Below, one piece after another: positions 45,501 to 56,902 of a stretch of DNA of 64,000 bases. Source of the DNA: Antedon mediterranea (taxonomy: Eukaryota > Echinodermata > Crinoidea > Comatulida > Antedonidae); NCBI RefSeq assembly GCF_964355755.1, contig NC_092676.1, positions 14,306,288 to 14,370,287 on the forward strand, in the 5' to 3' direction. The notes below the pieces were generated by a model. The model was not told where the DNA came from, searched no databases, and was given only the letters and a program-made list of their open reading frames with translations. Position 1 is the stretch's first letter. Every line of letters starts with the position of its first letter. Both the position numbers and the translations under genes were made by a program.

Positions 45501-48500
45501 AAGCCATCAATGAATAGGGATTCATCAACTGAGCCACATTGGTACACACATTTTGATGAGATGTTTATGAAGCCAGTATCCAGCCGTGTACTGAGATCGC
45601 TAAGTGCTGTATTTACACTTTGAATATCATCCATATGATTTGGGCGTGGAGGAATTGCTGATATATAAAGCTTCGATGTTGGTGACTTCATCATGACCAT
45701 CGTGATTATTTTTTCCATTGATTCTTGGATTTCTGTTACCACCTTACCATTTGAGACATCATTTGTCAATGTCTTTTAATCAAATTAATTTACCTGTTAA
45801 TTACGTAAAACTGTTGTTTTTGGCTCAAATTTTCGATATTTTTCGAAATATTCTCAATTACTTTGATATGGCCAATTTAAATTTATAATATTTTGACCTT
45901 TATTTTTTTTGTGTTTCAAAGGACAATACATCTTTAATATAATTTGAAAAATCTCTGCAGTGGGAAAGCCAGTTGACAAATCGTGTCAAATTTCGACTCG
46001 GAGAGGGCACCCCACTTTTTTAATTTGGTTCAAAATTGCTAAATTTTAGGGTGTTACTGTTAGAAAAAAACAATATTTCTGAATTGTGCTTGAGGAAAAA
46101 TATTATTAGTTAAATATTCATAAATGGTTTTAATATCTTGTCAAGTAAAATTAAATGTCTTTGAACAAAACGATAATCTGCCAATGTCTTTTTTCCGAAA
46201 ACTTGTTCTGTACACTTTGTATAAATCTAGAAGACTGGGCAAGAGAAATAGAGTTGAAAATATCACTGCAGAATTCAAGATTCGACCTACAGTAACTAAA
46301 GATTTGTATAAAATAACTATGAAGAATCCATTCAGTTTTGGCTACTCTAGTTGACTTTGTTGACGTCCTCTCTAACCTATGCCTATGAATTTTTTTAATA
46401 AACTTAAAATAATTTTTTTTCCAGTCAGCGAACCAGTAATGTCAGTTTAACACCCAGTGAGAGAAAGTACTCATCAGGCAGAACTACAAAATCAGGTAAC
46501 ATTAACAATTTTTAACATACAGTACATTATACAGAACTCACAGTATGTATGATACAGCTATAGAAAATCTATTATCGATCGATATTACATTACATTGTCA
46601 TTTATTTTGAGATGAGGAAACATGATGTCAATTTCAAAGCGCTTTAATACAATAACCGATTATCTGGTGAATATTATTTGAAGTAAGGTGTGTTTTTAAA
46701 AGTTAACATTTGTCACCAACAATGAGTTATTGTATTGTTTAGTAAGGTTATATTCCATATAGTCGGGCCAAGCTGATCGATAAACAGGAGGAACAAAAAG
46801 TTTGGAACATCGAGACCAGTATTTCTACAATTGTATTTACTGTCTAGTTCACACATGTAAACAGGCGCAGGGCCATTTACACCATTATCTTCTATATATA
46901 AATTATTGTTCATAGTTCATTTAATTTGTCCAAAAGGAAATTCATGTTGAAATACAATTGCTCAAAATTAGTTGAAGGTTAGTAACACAGAAAAAGACAA
47001 TAATATTTTAAAAATACATCATAGCTACAAAATTACTCATTAATCAGGGAGTTGTAATTAGAGGGAATGGCATCGATTTTATCAACCGATCTATAGCCAA
47101 TCAACGACCAGCCTTGTTCTATCACCGTTTTTATGTCTTTTGTTCCGAGGGTACTTTTCCGATAAATATGTGCCCTCTCTTGAACAAGTGTTTGCATGCG
47201 TAGTGGAAATTATTTGGCTTTGCTGTTCAATTATAAACTTATCTTGAGACAATTTTTCTATCAATTCATTAAAAAAAATCTTTTAATTTCTAATTTTCCG
47301 TTCAAAAGTTATATTTATTTGAAGTTCTCAATTATATGTTTGTTCACACACCCGAATTTTAAAATTTCATGAATTTTTAATAAGTTTTAAAGCTTATATT
47401 TAATAATTTCCGCATGTTTCTCCATTTATATTATACCCAATGCCAGGTGGTTCAACAATTTGTTTTCTTCTTTTATTTTCATAATTTTTTTATTTTTTTA
47501 TAGTTTCTTACAGAAACATAATTTTAATGTAAACACATGTATTTTCAGTTTTGGTAATAAGCTTTAGATTTAGGCTAAGCGTGTTGGCTTGTTGGGATCT
47601 GGATCTTGATGAATACTGACGAAGGACCACATGCTAGCATATAGCTACTAGCTACAGTAAAACATTATGCCATTGTGACCTGAAGAAAATAAAATGTTGT
47701 TCGTGTGCTATCTATTTTCTGTATACACAGTTTACACTATATACTGTATACATACTATATACAGTGTAGCATATAAATTACGAAACCTGCCTTTTATTCC
47801 AATTTTTAACATGATGACATCAGCATATTGAAACACGAACATTAAAATCTGGGATAAATTGAGGTACGAAGCGAGATGCGCTCTATTAAATATGATGAGC
47901 TATGACGAAAAAAGCATTCCTGTATTTTATATTTGGGTGGCCATACGATATACGTCTCAACACCCGAGTGGTAAAAATTTTACATGAATTCACATCAACA
48001 ACTTGAGGCAAAAAAAAAAATGATTGTGTTGGCCATGCCGGACCGACCCTAAGCTGACAAAATGGTTTTTTTTTAGCCAAATGGTGATAGCGAAATCAAA
48101 TGTAAAAAAATGTCTTATATGCCAAATTGGCGAATATATTTCACCTCCTCTGGACTTGTCAAAAAAACACATGCAAATCGATCACGTGACAACCTGAATA
48201 CACGGTTATCAATTATGGGGGATCCAAGTTTTAACTAAATACACGCTTTGATTACACAGTGGTTGAGAAACGTTTTTAATTAATGGACTTCAATGTTGAT
48301 CAGCTATTTTTTTTTAAAGAAAATCGCTTATAATGATAAGTTTGATAACAAAATCCAGGTTGTGGTCAGTATGTATGTACCTTACTGTTCTAATCATACT
48401 GCTTGTCTAAGGGTCTGTTTCTGCTTAAAAAATAAAAATAATGATTTTTCCTAAGTACCACAAACCACAGGATTGGCTATGTTACCGTTAATCAGTTATC

Positions 48501-51500
48501 TGGTAATTGCTTTTTAAAAATCACGTCATCCATACCCACAGTGCACTTCAAGTTATGGAAGGCCGATGGTGGGATAGTGTGGGAAATATGTTTATCTCAA
48601 AATATCAACTCTCAAAATCTAGACCTCGAACGTTGGAACGAAATCCATTTTCTAGGCCTTTTTTGAGCTACTGCTTACGGCCTACACTGTGCGACTCTAA
48701 CATATAATGAAGTTTCCTGCACAATCTTCTGACAAAGTTTGACCTAGGTCAAAATGTGCTATTTAATGTGTTGCAGCTAAAAACTGCTCTGTAATAATCT
48801 GTTAAAACATTCAATCGATTGAGTGTTTTTAATCGGTAATATCATTTTGCGCCTCAGTATTTTTTTAAGTGTTTGTTTTTTTATGCATAATTATCATCAT
48901 TATTATTATCATCATTATTATTATCATCATTATAATTACCATCATTATAATTATCATCATTATTATTATCATCATTATTATCATCATTATTATCATCATC
49001 ATTATAATTATCATCATTATTATTATCATCATTATTATCATCATCATTATTATCATCATTATTATTATTATCATCATTATTATCATCATTATTATTATTA
49101 TCATCATTATTATCATCATTATTATTATCATCATTATTTTCATCATTATTATTATCATCATTATTATTATTCATCATTATTATCATCATTATTATTATCA
49201 TCATTATTATTATCCAGGGCTGCAAATTAAGGGGTATTTGGTCGCATTTGCGACCTAATTTTTCTGTTTGCGACTAAAGAAACAGAATAGGTCGCGCATA
49301 GCGCGACAAGATCGTCTGCTTGTGCGAGTTGTTTCATATTGAAGTCGGGTGTGTTTTCCCTATTTCAAACACTGTGTAATTTAATCTCTCTACTACGGAA
49401 GGCTCAGGAGTTTCCACTAGTCACCGCCGTCGCAAAGGAGTCAGGTTCATTGAAGCGTACAAAGCCCCTAAACATTTTACACTCGTTGTGATTGGAAGTT
49501 CGTCCATTTATTGCATGCTGCCTTACCCAATCACACAAAAGGACACCAAACACACAGCCCAGTGTGACGCGCGGACGACACAAACCTCGTGGAAAATCAC
49601 CTCCGTTTTAAAGAAGGAATATAAAATCAATTGTACCGCCGTACACAGAAGTTAGCCAGGGCGGGCGCGGTAGATACAAAGGATTGTCGCCGCGCAGTCA
49701 TCAGCATTTTTTAGGCAGTATAAATGGTTATATCATGATTAATAAATAATGTAATTAATGATATATATAATAATATCTATTCATTATATAGATTAAACAG
49801 CAGTAGTGTTTATCAGTAGATTTAATACTTTATTCCAGATTCTGATTATCGAAAATTATATATCAGAGAAAATACCGCAACTTTTCCTATGAAGTAGCTT
49901 CGTAGATAAAACGGGCTACGTTGTTGGCTTTGTAGGTTACATTGTTTGGCTTCGTTAGTAACCTCAATAAACAACCTCACGATGTTCTTAGTAAGTAACA
50001 AGGTGTGAAAATTATTATTTAATGTGTTATTTTTGACTGGCGGAGGAGGACCAATTTGTACATTACTATGAAATATATAATATAATAGTTTTTATTCGTA
50101 AATATTTCATTCGTGTGTTTTTTTACTCTCAACGGCAAATATAAATTTCCCACAATGTAAACGTAGAGACACGATCACAATGAACTATGCCAACTAATAA
50201 AAATAATATAGCGAACGTCCAGTCGATCCAGAAACATGCAAACAAAAAGATCGTAAACAATTCATTCTAAATATAGTATCAGAACGTTCAATCGGTCGCT
50301 CAAAAAGACTGCCGACAGAAGACCGTAATTAATACAAACCTAGTTTTTTGGTCACATGTCATGACATGACGCGATACTCTGTTTTACCACCGCAAACCTC
50401 TCGCATGTTTTTTTTACTCGGTACGAGGGGGTGGCTACAAAACAGTGTACCTGAATTTTGCATCACATGAAACGTAATACAGCTCTAAACTGTTCCCACG
50501 GTTCGCACGTTTTTCCCCAAATTCTGGTCAGGTCTTTTGTCGTAATAATAATTTACAAAGGCCTATGTTAAATCTTAACATGGAATATATATTTATTTTG
50601 CATATATTTTGTTGGTGTCCTAGCCAAGGTGTTGTTGTTTTTATAATTCGCTAAACCAAGGTAGGATTGCCGCCGAAACTCTCTCTGCGTGAGCTGAGGG
50701 CCTCGGGCCCGATTTCGTCTCGTCGGCGGATGTCCTGCCAAATTAGGACAACCGATGTGTAGGGCGGCTACAAAAATTAACGTCTAGGATTTTAATTAGC
50801 CAACAATACATGTTTGTTTCCATTGTTTATGCTCCTAACTACTAAAGGCGATGACATTGGTGTTTACAAATTACTAACCCTACGAACCACCGTACGATCG
50901 ACGCGTAGATATTATCATAAAATCGTAGGCATGGCAACGAACAATACTTTGGAAATTACAGGATATGTTTAGCCATAGAGGAAATTTTTTCCTCCATTGT
51001 TTAGCGAACAATGACCTACGATCTATTTACGCGTAGGCTACGTAAGGTTACGCGTATATACAAAGCAGTAATTTCTTTCTGTACCGTAAAAATAATAGAT
51101 CTTGCGTGAATATAAGTGGCGCATCAGGACCAGTGCCTAAATGTGCATAACCCAAATTAATTGAATTCTTCAGTGCTGAATTTTTATGTGCTCAGAAATC
51201 GATTGAAACAACCTATAATTACTCAAAAATCCCCCCCCCCCAAAGCGGGGCCATTGGCGGCCCCCTGACCCCCAGCCTAAGGTTGTACTGTATTTCATTT
51301 TTATACACCACACACGCGGATGGGGTTTGAGGGAAGGGGGTTAGTTGTCGATGAAAAGGTGCTACTAAAAAAATTGGTGGTGCTACCAAAAATTATTATG
51401 AGCCATCATACAAATTTGATAGTGCTACCAAGTAAAAAAGTTAATTTGCAGCCCTGTTATCATCATTATTATTATCATCATTATCATCATCATCATCATC

Positions 51501-53265
51501 ATCATTATTATCATCATTATTATTATCATTATTATTATCATCATTATCATCATCATTATTATTATTATCATCATTATTATTATCATCATTATTATCATCA
51601 TCATTATTATCATCATCATTATTATTATTATTATCATCATCATTATTATTATTATCATCATTATTATCATCATCATTATTATCATCATTATAATTATCAT
51701 CATTATTATTATCATCATTATTATTATCATCATTATTATTATTACAGTCAACTCTCCCAATACCGGACTCTCCCAAAACCGGAATTCACGAAAAACCGGA
51801 CTTTTTTGGAGGGCCCAATTTGTCCCTATTCTAAATGTACTGTAATTTATTATGAACACCGGAATACCCAATTCCGGAATCCGGACAAATTATGAAGTAC
51901 AAAACACGAAAATTAGCGTCTGAAAACCGGACTGACGGTTAAAAAACTCCAAATATTTACGAAAACAACGCAACATCGTCGTCGCTGACTCGGATTCACT
52001 ACATTCACAATGTACAAAAGCTTTTTAACCATACCCTCACCAGGGAGCCTCACCATGCATGAAGTGCGCGACGTTTCGCGGTACGATCAAATAATGTTGC
52101 CATGGAGCACTACACTGTGATTGACAGGTCAGTTCATTGTTAACCCACCACGAGGCGGCAATTGCTTTGTTGCGTATCGAACTGCGGTGGGCTTTTTCAC
52201 ATCGAAGCGCTATGTCTCTATTGTATTTAGCAGGGAGTTGTTAACAACTCCCTGTTTTTTAGCATATGAATTGTTTTTTAATAAAGTTAAATTTACATTC
52301 CTGTGTCTTTGTTTTGTTTAAATTATTGTTAAATTCACAATTGCAATAGGACTTTAAATGTTTCACTAAAAACGGGACTAAAAATGTGCATCATTATAAA
52401 TTTGGAAATCATTATGGCAAAACGTAAACGGAATGAACTTGACTTAACTAGTGTTAATAAACTTTGAAATGTTACCAATTAATTATTGTGTCATTATTGC
52501 TTGGCTCGTTTACCTAATCAATTTTCATCATTGCTATCAAATTACGTCAAAATAAAGGAGCTTAAAAAACATGTGGTCTAGGTGTGGGCGTTTTTATTTT
52601 ATTATGACACCTCTGCACATGCGCATCAATCAAAGCCCTTCACCCATGCTGCTGCTGCTAGCTAGCTCACGAAAAACAATAAACAGACCGAAATTATGTT
52701 CACCGTACGTACGTACGTAGGCCTTTTTGCCGTTAAAAACACATTGAGAAACAATAATTTACTATTGTAACATGTTTTATTGGTACAGTAAATAATGTAA
52801 CTTTTAAAAAAGGTAAATTGAATTACTGTAGCTTAATATTAATAAAGTAGGCCTAGGCCTATCAGTATTTATTTAATTAAAACTAGATTGACACAATCAT
52901 AGCCTAGCCTAGGCCTTCCCTACGCTAGGAGACCGTACCGGGCAGCATTCGGTGACAACGTGATGACTTTAAAAATATGTTTTCAGGAAACCGGACTTTC
53001 GAAAAACCGGAAAATATATGCCCGCCCAAGGGTGTCCGGTATTGGGAGAGTTGACTGTATCATTATTATTATTATATAAAATAATTTAGCAAATTTCAAA
53101 TTTTATCTGTTATTTTTAAGTTCACTACATACAATGAAGATGGTCTTCTATTTAATTGGCTTACAGGTATTGGAAGTCGAAAAGAAAAAGAAAGCCCAGA
53201 AGAATGTTTATTATGGAACACCAACATTTTGCCAATAGTTGAACAGCTAGTTCCTAAAAACAAAG
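39568..53265 (+). CDS. ARMC2: ARMC2-like gene, first six coding exons (continues beyond)
   Basis: Coding exons: 39568-39788 (exon starts at 39532 after an AG), 40590-40758, 41119-41236, 41688-41883, 46425-46495 and 53167-53265. All have GT-AG borders and matching phases, joined into one open frame of about 291 codons. The protein starts MSTSTKGSKPGKKQGERPFY, then has SSDIIKQARVSLRPV...RPFTPQNNDRRLFP, Ser/Pro-rich low-complexity exons, and CLLWNTNILPIVEQLVPKNK. In human ARMC2 I recall the same order: an ISEAR.ALR...RPFTP...R.LF block, a disordered linker, then a 'WN..VLP.LE.L' start of the helical part. ARMC2 is needed for axoneme assembly in sperm flagella. The armadillo repeats would lie downstream and were not found. 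Introns 4 and 5 are inflated by transposons. Confidence 0.65.
40628..40727 (+). repeat. ARMC2: Ser/Arg/Pro repeat in ARMC2-like exon 2
   Basis: The exon encodes SSSRLPSGSSRAPSGSSRLP, then SRSGRPPSGG, from a ~24-bp repeat (CTGCCATCTGGAAGTAGT). It is a disordered linker; copy number may vary between alleles. Confidence 0.6.
42744..43961 (-). CDS. LINE reverse transcriptase, 405-codon open frame
   Basis: It carries the RT palm motifs: LLDFKKAFDTVNH (catalytic Asp, residues 46-57), CGVPQGSIVGP (102-112) and YADD (134-137). The thumb/connection region follows (CKHLGIIID, TARIVCGLTW) and the typical C-terminus (SYRGAIIWNSLN...FKTYLKNAL). The fingers and endonuclease lie upstream in other frames. 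This part has kept its frame. Confidence 0.85.
   Translation of the reverse strand: MNNNNLLCINQSGFRPSYSTSTALTKVTEDWYSAIDEGKLVGICLLDFKKAFDTVNHNILLSKLRLYGLSKYVLKWFESYLSERKQFTNVNNTLSDYTHIQCGVPQGSIVGPLAFLLYINDLSKVANKCKISMYADDTIIYCSSKNENEIYQSINEELIQIDDWLKNNKLSLNVSKSEFMLIGSTNRLATTKEKNRSVNIDNDVVPRVRYCKHLGIIIDEHLSCKNQIEYIRGKALNGLGMLRRCSYYFPQNILKHIANSIVIPYLSYCNIIWRNSSQTLMKRVQTIQNRTARIVCGLTWDTPSSEALRQINWSPLFYQDRYECCMVIYKVLTDNAPPYLNNVFTYNDINYNLRHSDTHLFIPKPKTDFKKQSLSYRGAIIWNSLNVDTLPNSVKLFKTYLKNAL
45293..45769 (-). CDS. SGNH/GDSL-type esterase ORF of the LINE (C-terminal part)
   Basis: Residues 33-43 read KLYISAIPPRP (block with the oxyanion-side Asn/Pro context) and residues 85-93 LFIDGLHFN, where D88 and H91 form the D-x-x-H of SGNH block V. 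The N-terminal GDS block with the catalytic Ser is missing, because the element is cut at 45774. The tail is basic and Gln/Asn-rich. Similar esterase domains occur in ORF1 of CR1-type LINEs. Confidence 0.65.
   Translation of the reverse strand: MTNDVSNGKVVTEIQESMEKIITMVMMKSPTSKLYISAIPPRPNHMDDIQSVNTALSDLSTRLDTGFINISSKCVYQCGSVDESLFIDGLHFNITGSIRLAKLFSENIDDLQFQYTEKSSSRQHAQECQTNRNQNTRPWKRNRHGYYNQQARNDSYQH
46496..47639. other. ARMC2-like intron 5, AT-rich part
   Basis: No exon or recognised repeat was seen. Short open frames near 46713-46913 show no known domain. Confidence 0.4.
47640..48010 (-). repeat. Helitron-like repeat fragment in ARMC2-like intron 5
   Basis: Matches the minus-oriented units of the big array, for example GCCATTGTGACCTGAAGAA, TTTATTCCAATTTTTAACAT, GATGCGCTCTATTAAATATG and GGTGGCCATACGAT. 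It lacks both termini and has lost the TGACGTCA sites. Confidence 0.65.
48011..48885. other. Non-coding intronic DNA
   Basis: No exon was seen. 48060-48140 contains AGCCAAATGG / GCCAAATTGGCGAA motifs like those near 8230-8360 and 10200-10280. Confidence 0.35.
48886..49214 (+). repeat. TTATTATCATCA-type microsatellite, left block
   Basis: Continuous trinucleotide-based repeat of ATT and ATC in mixed order. Long open frames on both strands here are repeat artefacts. The block is the left half of an array split by two transposons; other parts are 51457-51744 and 53060-53085. Confidence 0.9.
49215..51456. mobile_element. hAT-like element, 2.24 kb, complete ends
   Basis: Terminal inverted repeats CAGGGCTGCAAATTAA (49215-49230) and the complement (51441-51456). 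The flanks share TTATC (49210-49214 and 51457-51461), although the microsatellite makes the exact duplication length ambiguous. The interior has many CTACGAAG / CTTCGTAG motifs and no recognisable transposase. Related copies lie in RPL12 intron 2 (to 12142, and 6750-7090). Confidence 0.75.
51457..51744 (+). repeat. TTATTATCATCA-type microsatellite, middle block
   Basis: Same repeat and phase style as 48886-49214, bounded left by the hAT-like element and right by the Tigger/pogo-like element. Open frames on both strands are repeat artefacts. Confidence 0.9.
51745..53057. mobile_element. Tigger/pogo-like element, 1.3 kb, non-autonomous
   Basis: 24-bp terminal inverted repeats starting CAGTCAACTCTCCCAATACC, with TA duplications at 51743-51744 and 53058-53059. 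Pogo/Tigger elements of the Tc1-mariner superfamily begin CAGT and duplicate TA. Subterminal AACCGGA motifs repeat at both ends. No transposase remains. Confidence 0.75.
52231..52254. repeat. Perfect 24-bp palindrome followed by six T
   Basis: CAGGGAGTTGTT and its exact complement with no spacer, then TTTTTT, inside the Tigger/pogo-like element. It looks like an intrinsic terminator, but the setting is eukaryotic. Confidence 0.8.
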
Positions 53266-55739
53266 GTATGGCTTATCTCTTCATGGTATATTGAGGTATA
53301 TATTATAGAAAAACAAAAACATAAAATGTACAAAACAGCACTGAATACAAAGTACAAACAATATTTTAAAAATACAATCTATTTTGTAATTTGCGTGGGG
53401 TCATAAACTATGACATACTGTATGTCAAAATTTCAAAACTACCATAATGGAATTTTACATACATTTTAATTCAGGAAATGCATGCTAGATTTAACTTCTA
53501 CAATTATAATGATTTTTTATTTTGTATGACAAATATAAAGAATACATTGGTGTTTAAGGTAAAAGAAAAAACAAGCATACCAAAGTACATAGACATACAA
53601 TCATTGATATTAAAGTATGGTCATCTGTGTGGATCACAGAGCTTCAAAAGCCTCTGCTAAGAGGGATTCAAATTAAATCATACCAACCATTCTGGTGGTG
53701 AGTTCCTTGGCTGAGGTTATAAAGATTATATATATATCCTCGGTTTAGCAAAATATAATCAGTATTCAAATAGTAACCAATCGAAATCTAAAGAAATATC
53801 TATTATTATTACGATTGATTCTATAATAATATACAATATAATATGAACAAATAGGCTAGACATATAAGAAATATTATTTTATACATTTTTTAAAATAAAA
53901 CCATATACTGTAATTGGCTACTGTCATTGGACAGTAATCCGACACTCCCCTCTGTCAGTGATGGTATTCTGTTCTGATATTGTTAATGCTCTCGGCATAA
54001 TATTTCTTCCAATCAAACGGCAACCATGCGGTTGATTTCGGGGGCAAAATAGCGTATTTTAACAAAATACGGATTTTCTTTAATGATTCTTTCCTTTAGT
54101 AACATCAATATTTTTTGGAAGTCATGTTCGTCTTCGAATCCAATTAAACTTTGTTTTGCAAAAATTGACTTCATGAATTGTGCGAGTAATTTTTTTGTGT
54201 ATTTTTGTACCAATTTTTTAAAAATTTCTTTGTACATTTTCTCCAGACGGCCTAAACAGAGAATTTGAGATGATGACTGGAATGTAAGCTAAGAACACAA
54301 ATCTAAAAATCATAATTAACACAATCATTTTTATTAGGTTGTATGCATTATCATGCATATATATAACCTTATTGATTCTGTAAGAATCTTTATTTATTTA
54401 TTCTTTCCTTAGCACTATTTTGTCCGTCAATTATCTTGAGATCAATTTCATCTAGCCAAGTCAACTTTTCAGAGTACAGTATATTCCTTATGGCCTGGAA
54501 TCAATTTGTTTATCTTTCATGGTGTGCAATAAAAATTACACGGTCTACGCACGATTAAACATTAAAGTTTTAATTAATTACACCTATTCTTTGAAGAAAA
54601 ATGAATTTCATAAAACGGTTTGCATCAGTGAGTAAAACGTCGTGGCCATTGATATCAATGCTTTGTATGTTTGAGTTCGAATCGACAGGTTCGACAGGTG
54701 TAATTATTGAGTATGACCGCTTAAAGCTAAAAATCAAAACTACTGTAGACAAGAATGACATTACAAAACTAGCTAAACAAATACGAAACCTCCCACAAAA
54801 AATATTAAAAAACCACGAGATAAAAAAAAAATGTAAATAAAAAAAAAAAAAACACAAATAAAACAAATCCAAATAGGTGTCATGTTTCCGCTAACGAAAA
54901 ATAAACCCAAAATATTTGTGTTCGAGTGCATCATCTAATTTCGAATACTTTTTGTGTTGATTTCAGAGCCCGTAAGCATTATTATTATTCCAATACTTCA
55001 CATCTTAATTCGATAACTTACCAATTCATATTTTATCATTAAAATGTTTTAATCTGCTGACTGATTGACAAACGTCAACAATCACGTCCCTCTCATGCAC
55101 GTTGTCACTTTCTTAGGTGCACCCTAGATTAATATTCACAGCACAAAGTCCCATATCCAGTATGACAATTTTTTTTTTTTTTTGATAATTTTGTCAGGGG
55201 CCGAAAAAAGTGCGCATATACTAAATCATGCCATGCGAATTATTATTAATGCAAAAAACCATGTTTGTAAAAAAGTAGCAAGTAGGTAACAAATGTCCCA
55301 TACAAAAGAAATTGCAAAATACCAAAACTAGTAAAATAAAAATGTAAATGAATAAACTTAACAATTCATGTTTTTGCAGCAATGTGTTTTTCATTAGATT
55401 TTTTCCACTTTTTTATTTTATCTCTAATGTATCAAACACCCAAAATAATATAGTTCGGCATTTTATACTTTACAGACTTTAGCAATAAAAAAGTGACAAA
55501 AATTTGGTCTGTTCAGTATAAAAGTAATATTATTTAGACATCATTTTTATTCAAATTATTTAATAAGCACATCATCTTTTACAGATTCAGTATTTTTTAT
55601 TTTTCAATTTCAATTGCAAAATTATGACATCAAAATATGAATTCTTGTTGTATTTTACTTCAAATACAAAAGTTATTCACTTCTGTAACAAAAAAAATTA
55701 TATTTATTCATGTATAAAAAGAGAAAAGAAACATTTGCT
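53266..55739. other. AT-rich DNA after ARMC2-like exon 6, no exon recognised
   Basis: I looked for the next armadillo-type exon on the plus strand and did not find one. Open frames at 54013-54237 (minus) and 54601-54840 (plus) have no known domain. Their neighbourhood is rich in A/T runs. Confidence 0.4.
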
Positions 55740-55940
55740 GATAATACAGTATTATACAGTATTACATAGCCTATGTAAATACGCGAACGTGATTGGTTGA
55801 AACTGCATCACATGACTACCGCTGCGAGGATCGTAAATCGTATATATCCTCGAGAACGATGATATTGACTGTGTAATTTTCGCGTATTTTTCGTGTCCCC
55901 TGTCATTACATTAGGCGCAGGAGCCCCGGATAGCGTTACG
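55740..55940 (+). repeat. Dispersed repeat, copy 1
   Basis: ATTACATAGCCTATGTAAAT, GCGAACGTGATTGGTTG, CATCACATGACTACCGCTGC and TCGAGAACGATGATATTGAC all recur at 63765-63890. The end (TAGGCGCAGGAGCCCCGGAT, 55911-55930) recurs inverted at 62917-62936. Confidence 0.75.
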
Positions 55941-56902
55941 TTTGAAAACCCCAAAAAGTGAGGTTTTCAACCATTAGCGGCATGACTGATGTGAGTGATT
56001 AATGTGTTTTACGGACGGTTTCAAGGACTATCCTACCAGTGGGCTGTTCACTGGTCAAATGATTGACACTTTGTATCACCGTTTGTAACTGGAGCTGTGA
56101 CGACCTTTGTAACTGGAGCTGTGACGACCTTGCAAGAATACTAGGCCAGAATTTTTAATTGAAAAGTGCCTTGGTATTAACAATAACATGGAGATGGAAA
56201 CAAATTTGTCTATCTTTCTTTCTAAAATAAATGGTCACTATAGTTTCAAACTAGGCTTAGTCCACCACATTAGTAATTACGAATCGAAACCTAAATTAAA
56301 ATTGTTGGTATTCTTTGGCCGTTGTTTGATTAATTACATCTTCATGCCATGTTTTTTTTTCTCTAATGATTTGGCGATACGCTCCTATATTAATTAGGCC
56401 TACTAGCAGAGGGTTCGATGAGTTTTGAAAAGTTATGGAAATGTGGTCTAACATATAGCAATTCAGTTTTTTAAGGCCCTTCTTACTTGTCCGAGCCTTT
56501 GGAAATATTAAAAAGTTATATTAATATAATATATTCTGTGTTTTCATGTTTTGAGAAATTGTATATCATTTAAGATGTTTCGCGCTGCGCTTTTATTTGT
56601 TTCGCGCTTCGTCTTGTTCGAGCTTCCTCCGTACATACCGATAATTAATATGATTTTTCATTTCATTTTTGTACATTATTAACAAATAGCATACAGAACC
56701 CCATACAGAACATACCCTTCTCTGAGAAAACACTTGTGGGCGATTCCCCGACTACAACATGATGGAATAGCTTTGGAGACTTTGACTTTGGAGTAGGCCT
56801 AAATCGAAACGTCAAGGAACTCAACAGTTCTTTTCAGAACTAATATAGGCCTACGTGGTGTACTGCAAATTTATATCAACAAATATGTAACTTAGCACGT
56901 TT
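55941..56902. other. Non-coding DNA before the minisatellite
   Basis: It has a two-copy 24-bp tandem repeat at about 56082-56130 (TTTGTAACTGGAGCTGTGAC...). The open frame at 56188-56397 has no recognised domain. Confidence 0.4.

Larger units (their letters stand above)
42349..45774 (-). mobile_element. LINE with SGNH-esterase ORF, inserted in the MITE
   Basis: Bounded by a 6-bp target duplication TTTAAT (42343-42348 and 45775-45780). The empty site is visible in the related copy at about 7445-7465. Order on the minus strand: esterase-type ORF (45293-45769), endonuclease pieces (about 44950-44144: LSETFLDNTF, KKGGGVALYI, LLWYRPP, DLNCDV, GLSDHSMPF), RT ORF (42744-43961), and a TA-rich 3' tail. 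Stops and shifts in the endonuclease part make it inactive. CR1/L2-type elements are known to carry esterase ORFs. Confidence 0.85.
41947..45933. mobile_element. TTAA-flanked MITE interrupted by a LINE
   Basis: Termini AGATGTATTGTCC (from 41947) and its complement (to 45933) lie directly inside TTAA copies at 41943-41946 and 45934-45937. Without the 3.4-kb LINE the element is about 555 bp. It belongs to the TTAA class (piggyBac or Kolobok type), has no coding capacity, and is related to 7190-7485. It lies in ARMC2-like intron 4. Confidence 0.75.

Noticed and set aside
48823-49258. Open frames of 98-135 codons on both strands (poly-Ile, Tyr/His, Asn/Asp).
   Set aside because: They are translations of the ATT/ATC microsatellite and occur in every phase.
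51320-51895. 191-codon plus-strand and 148-codon minus-strand open frames.
   Set aside because: Their cores are the same microsatellite; the flanks are transposon termini.
52231-52260. Rho-independent terminator.
   Set aside because: The shape fits but the window is clearly eukaryotic; kept only as a palindrome.
54013-54840. A pair of open frames (54013-54237 minus, 54601-54840 plus) as a new gene.
   Set aside because: Opposite strands, no domain, A/T-run composition, no convincing splice sites or partner exons.
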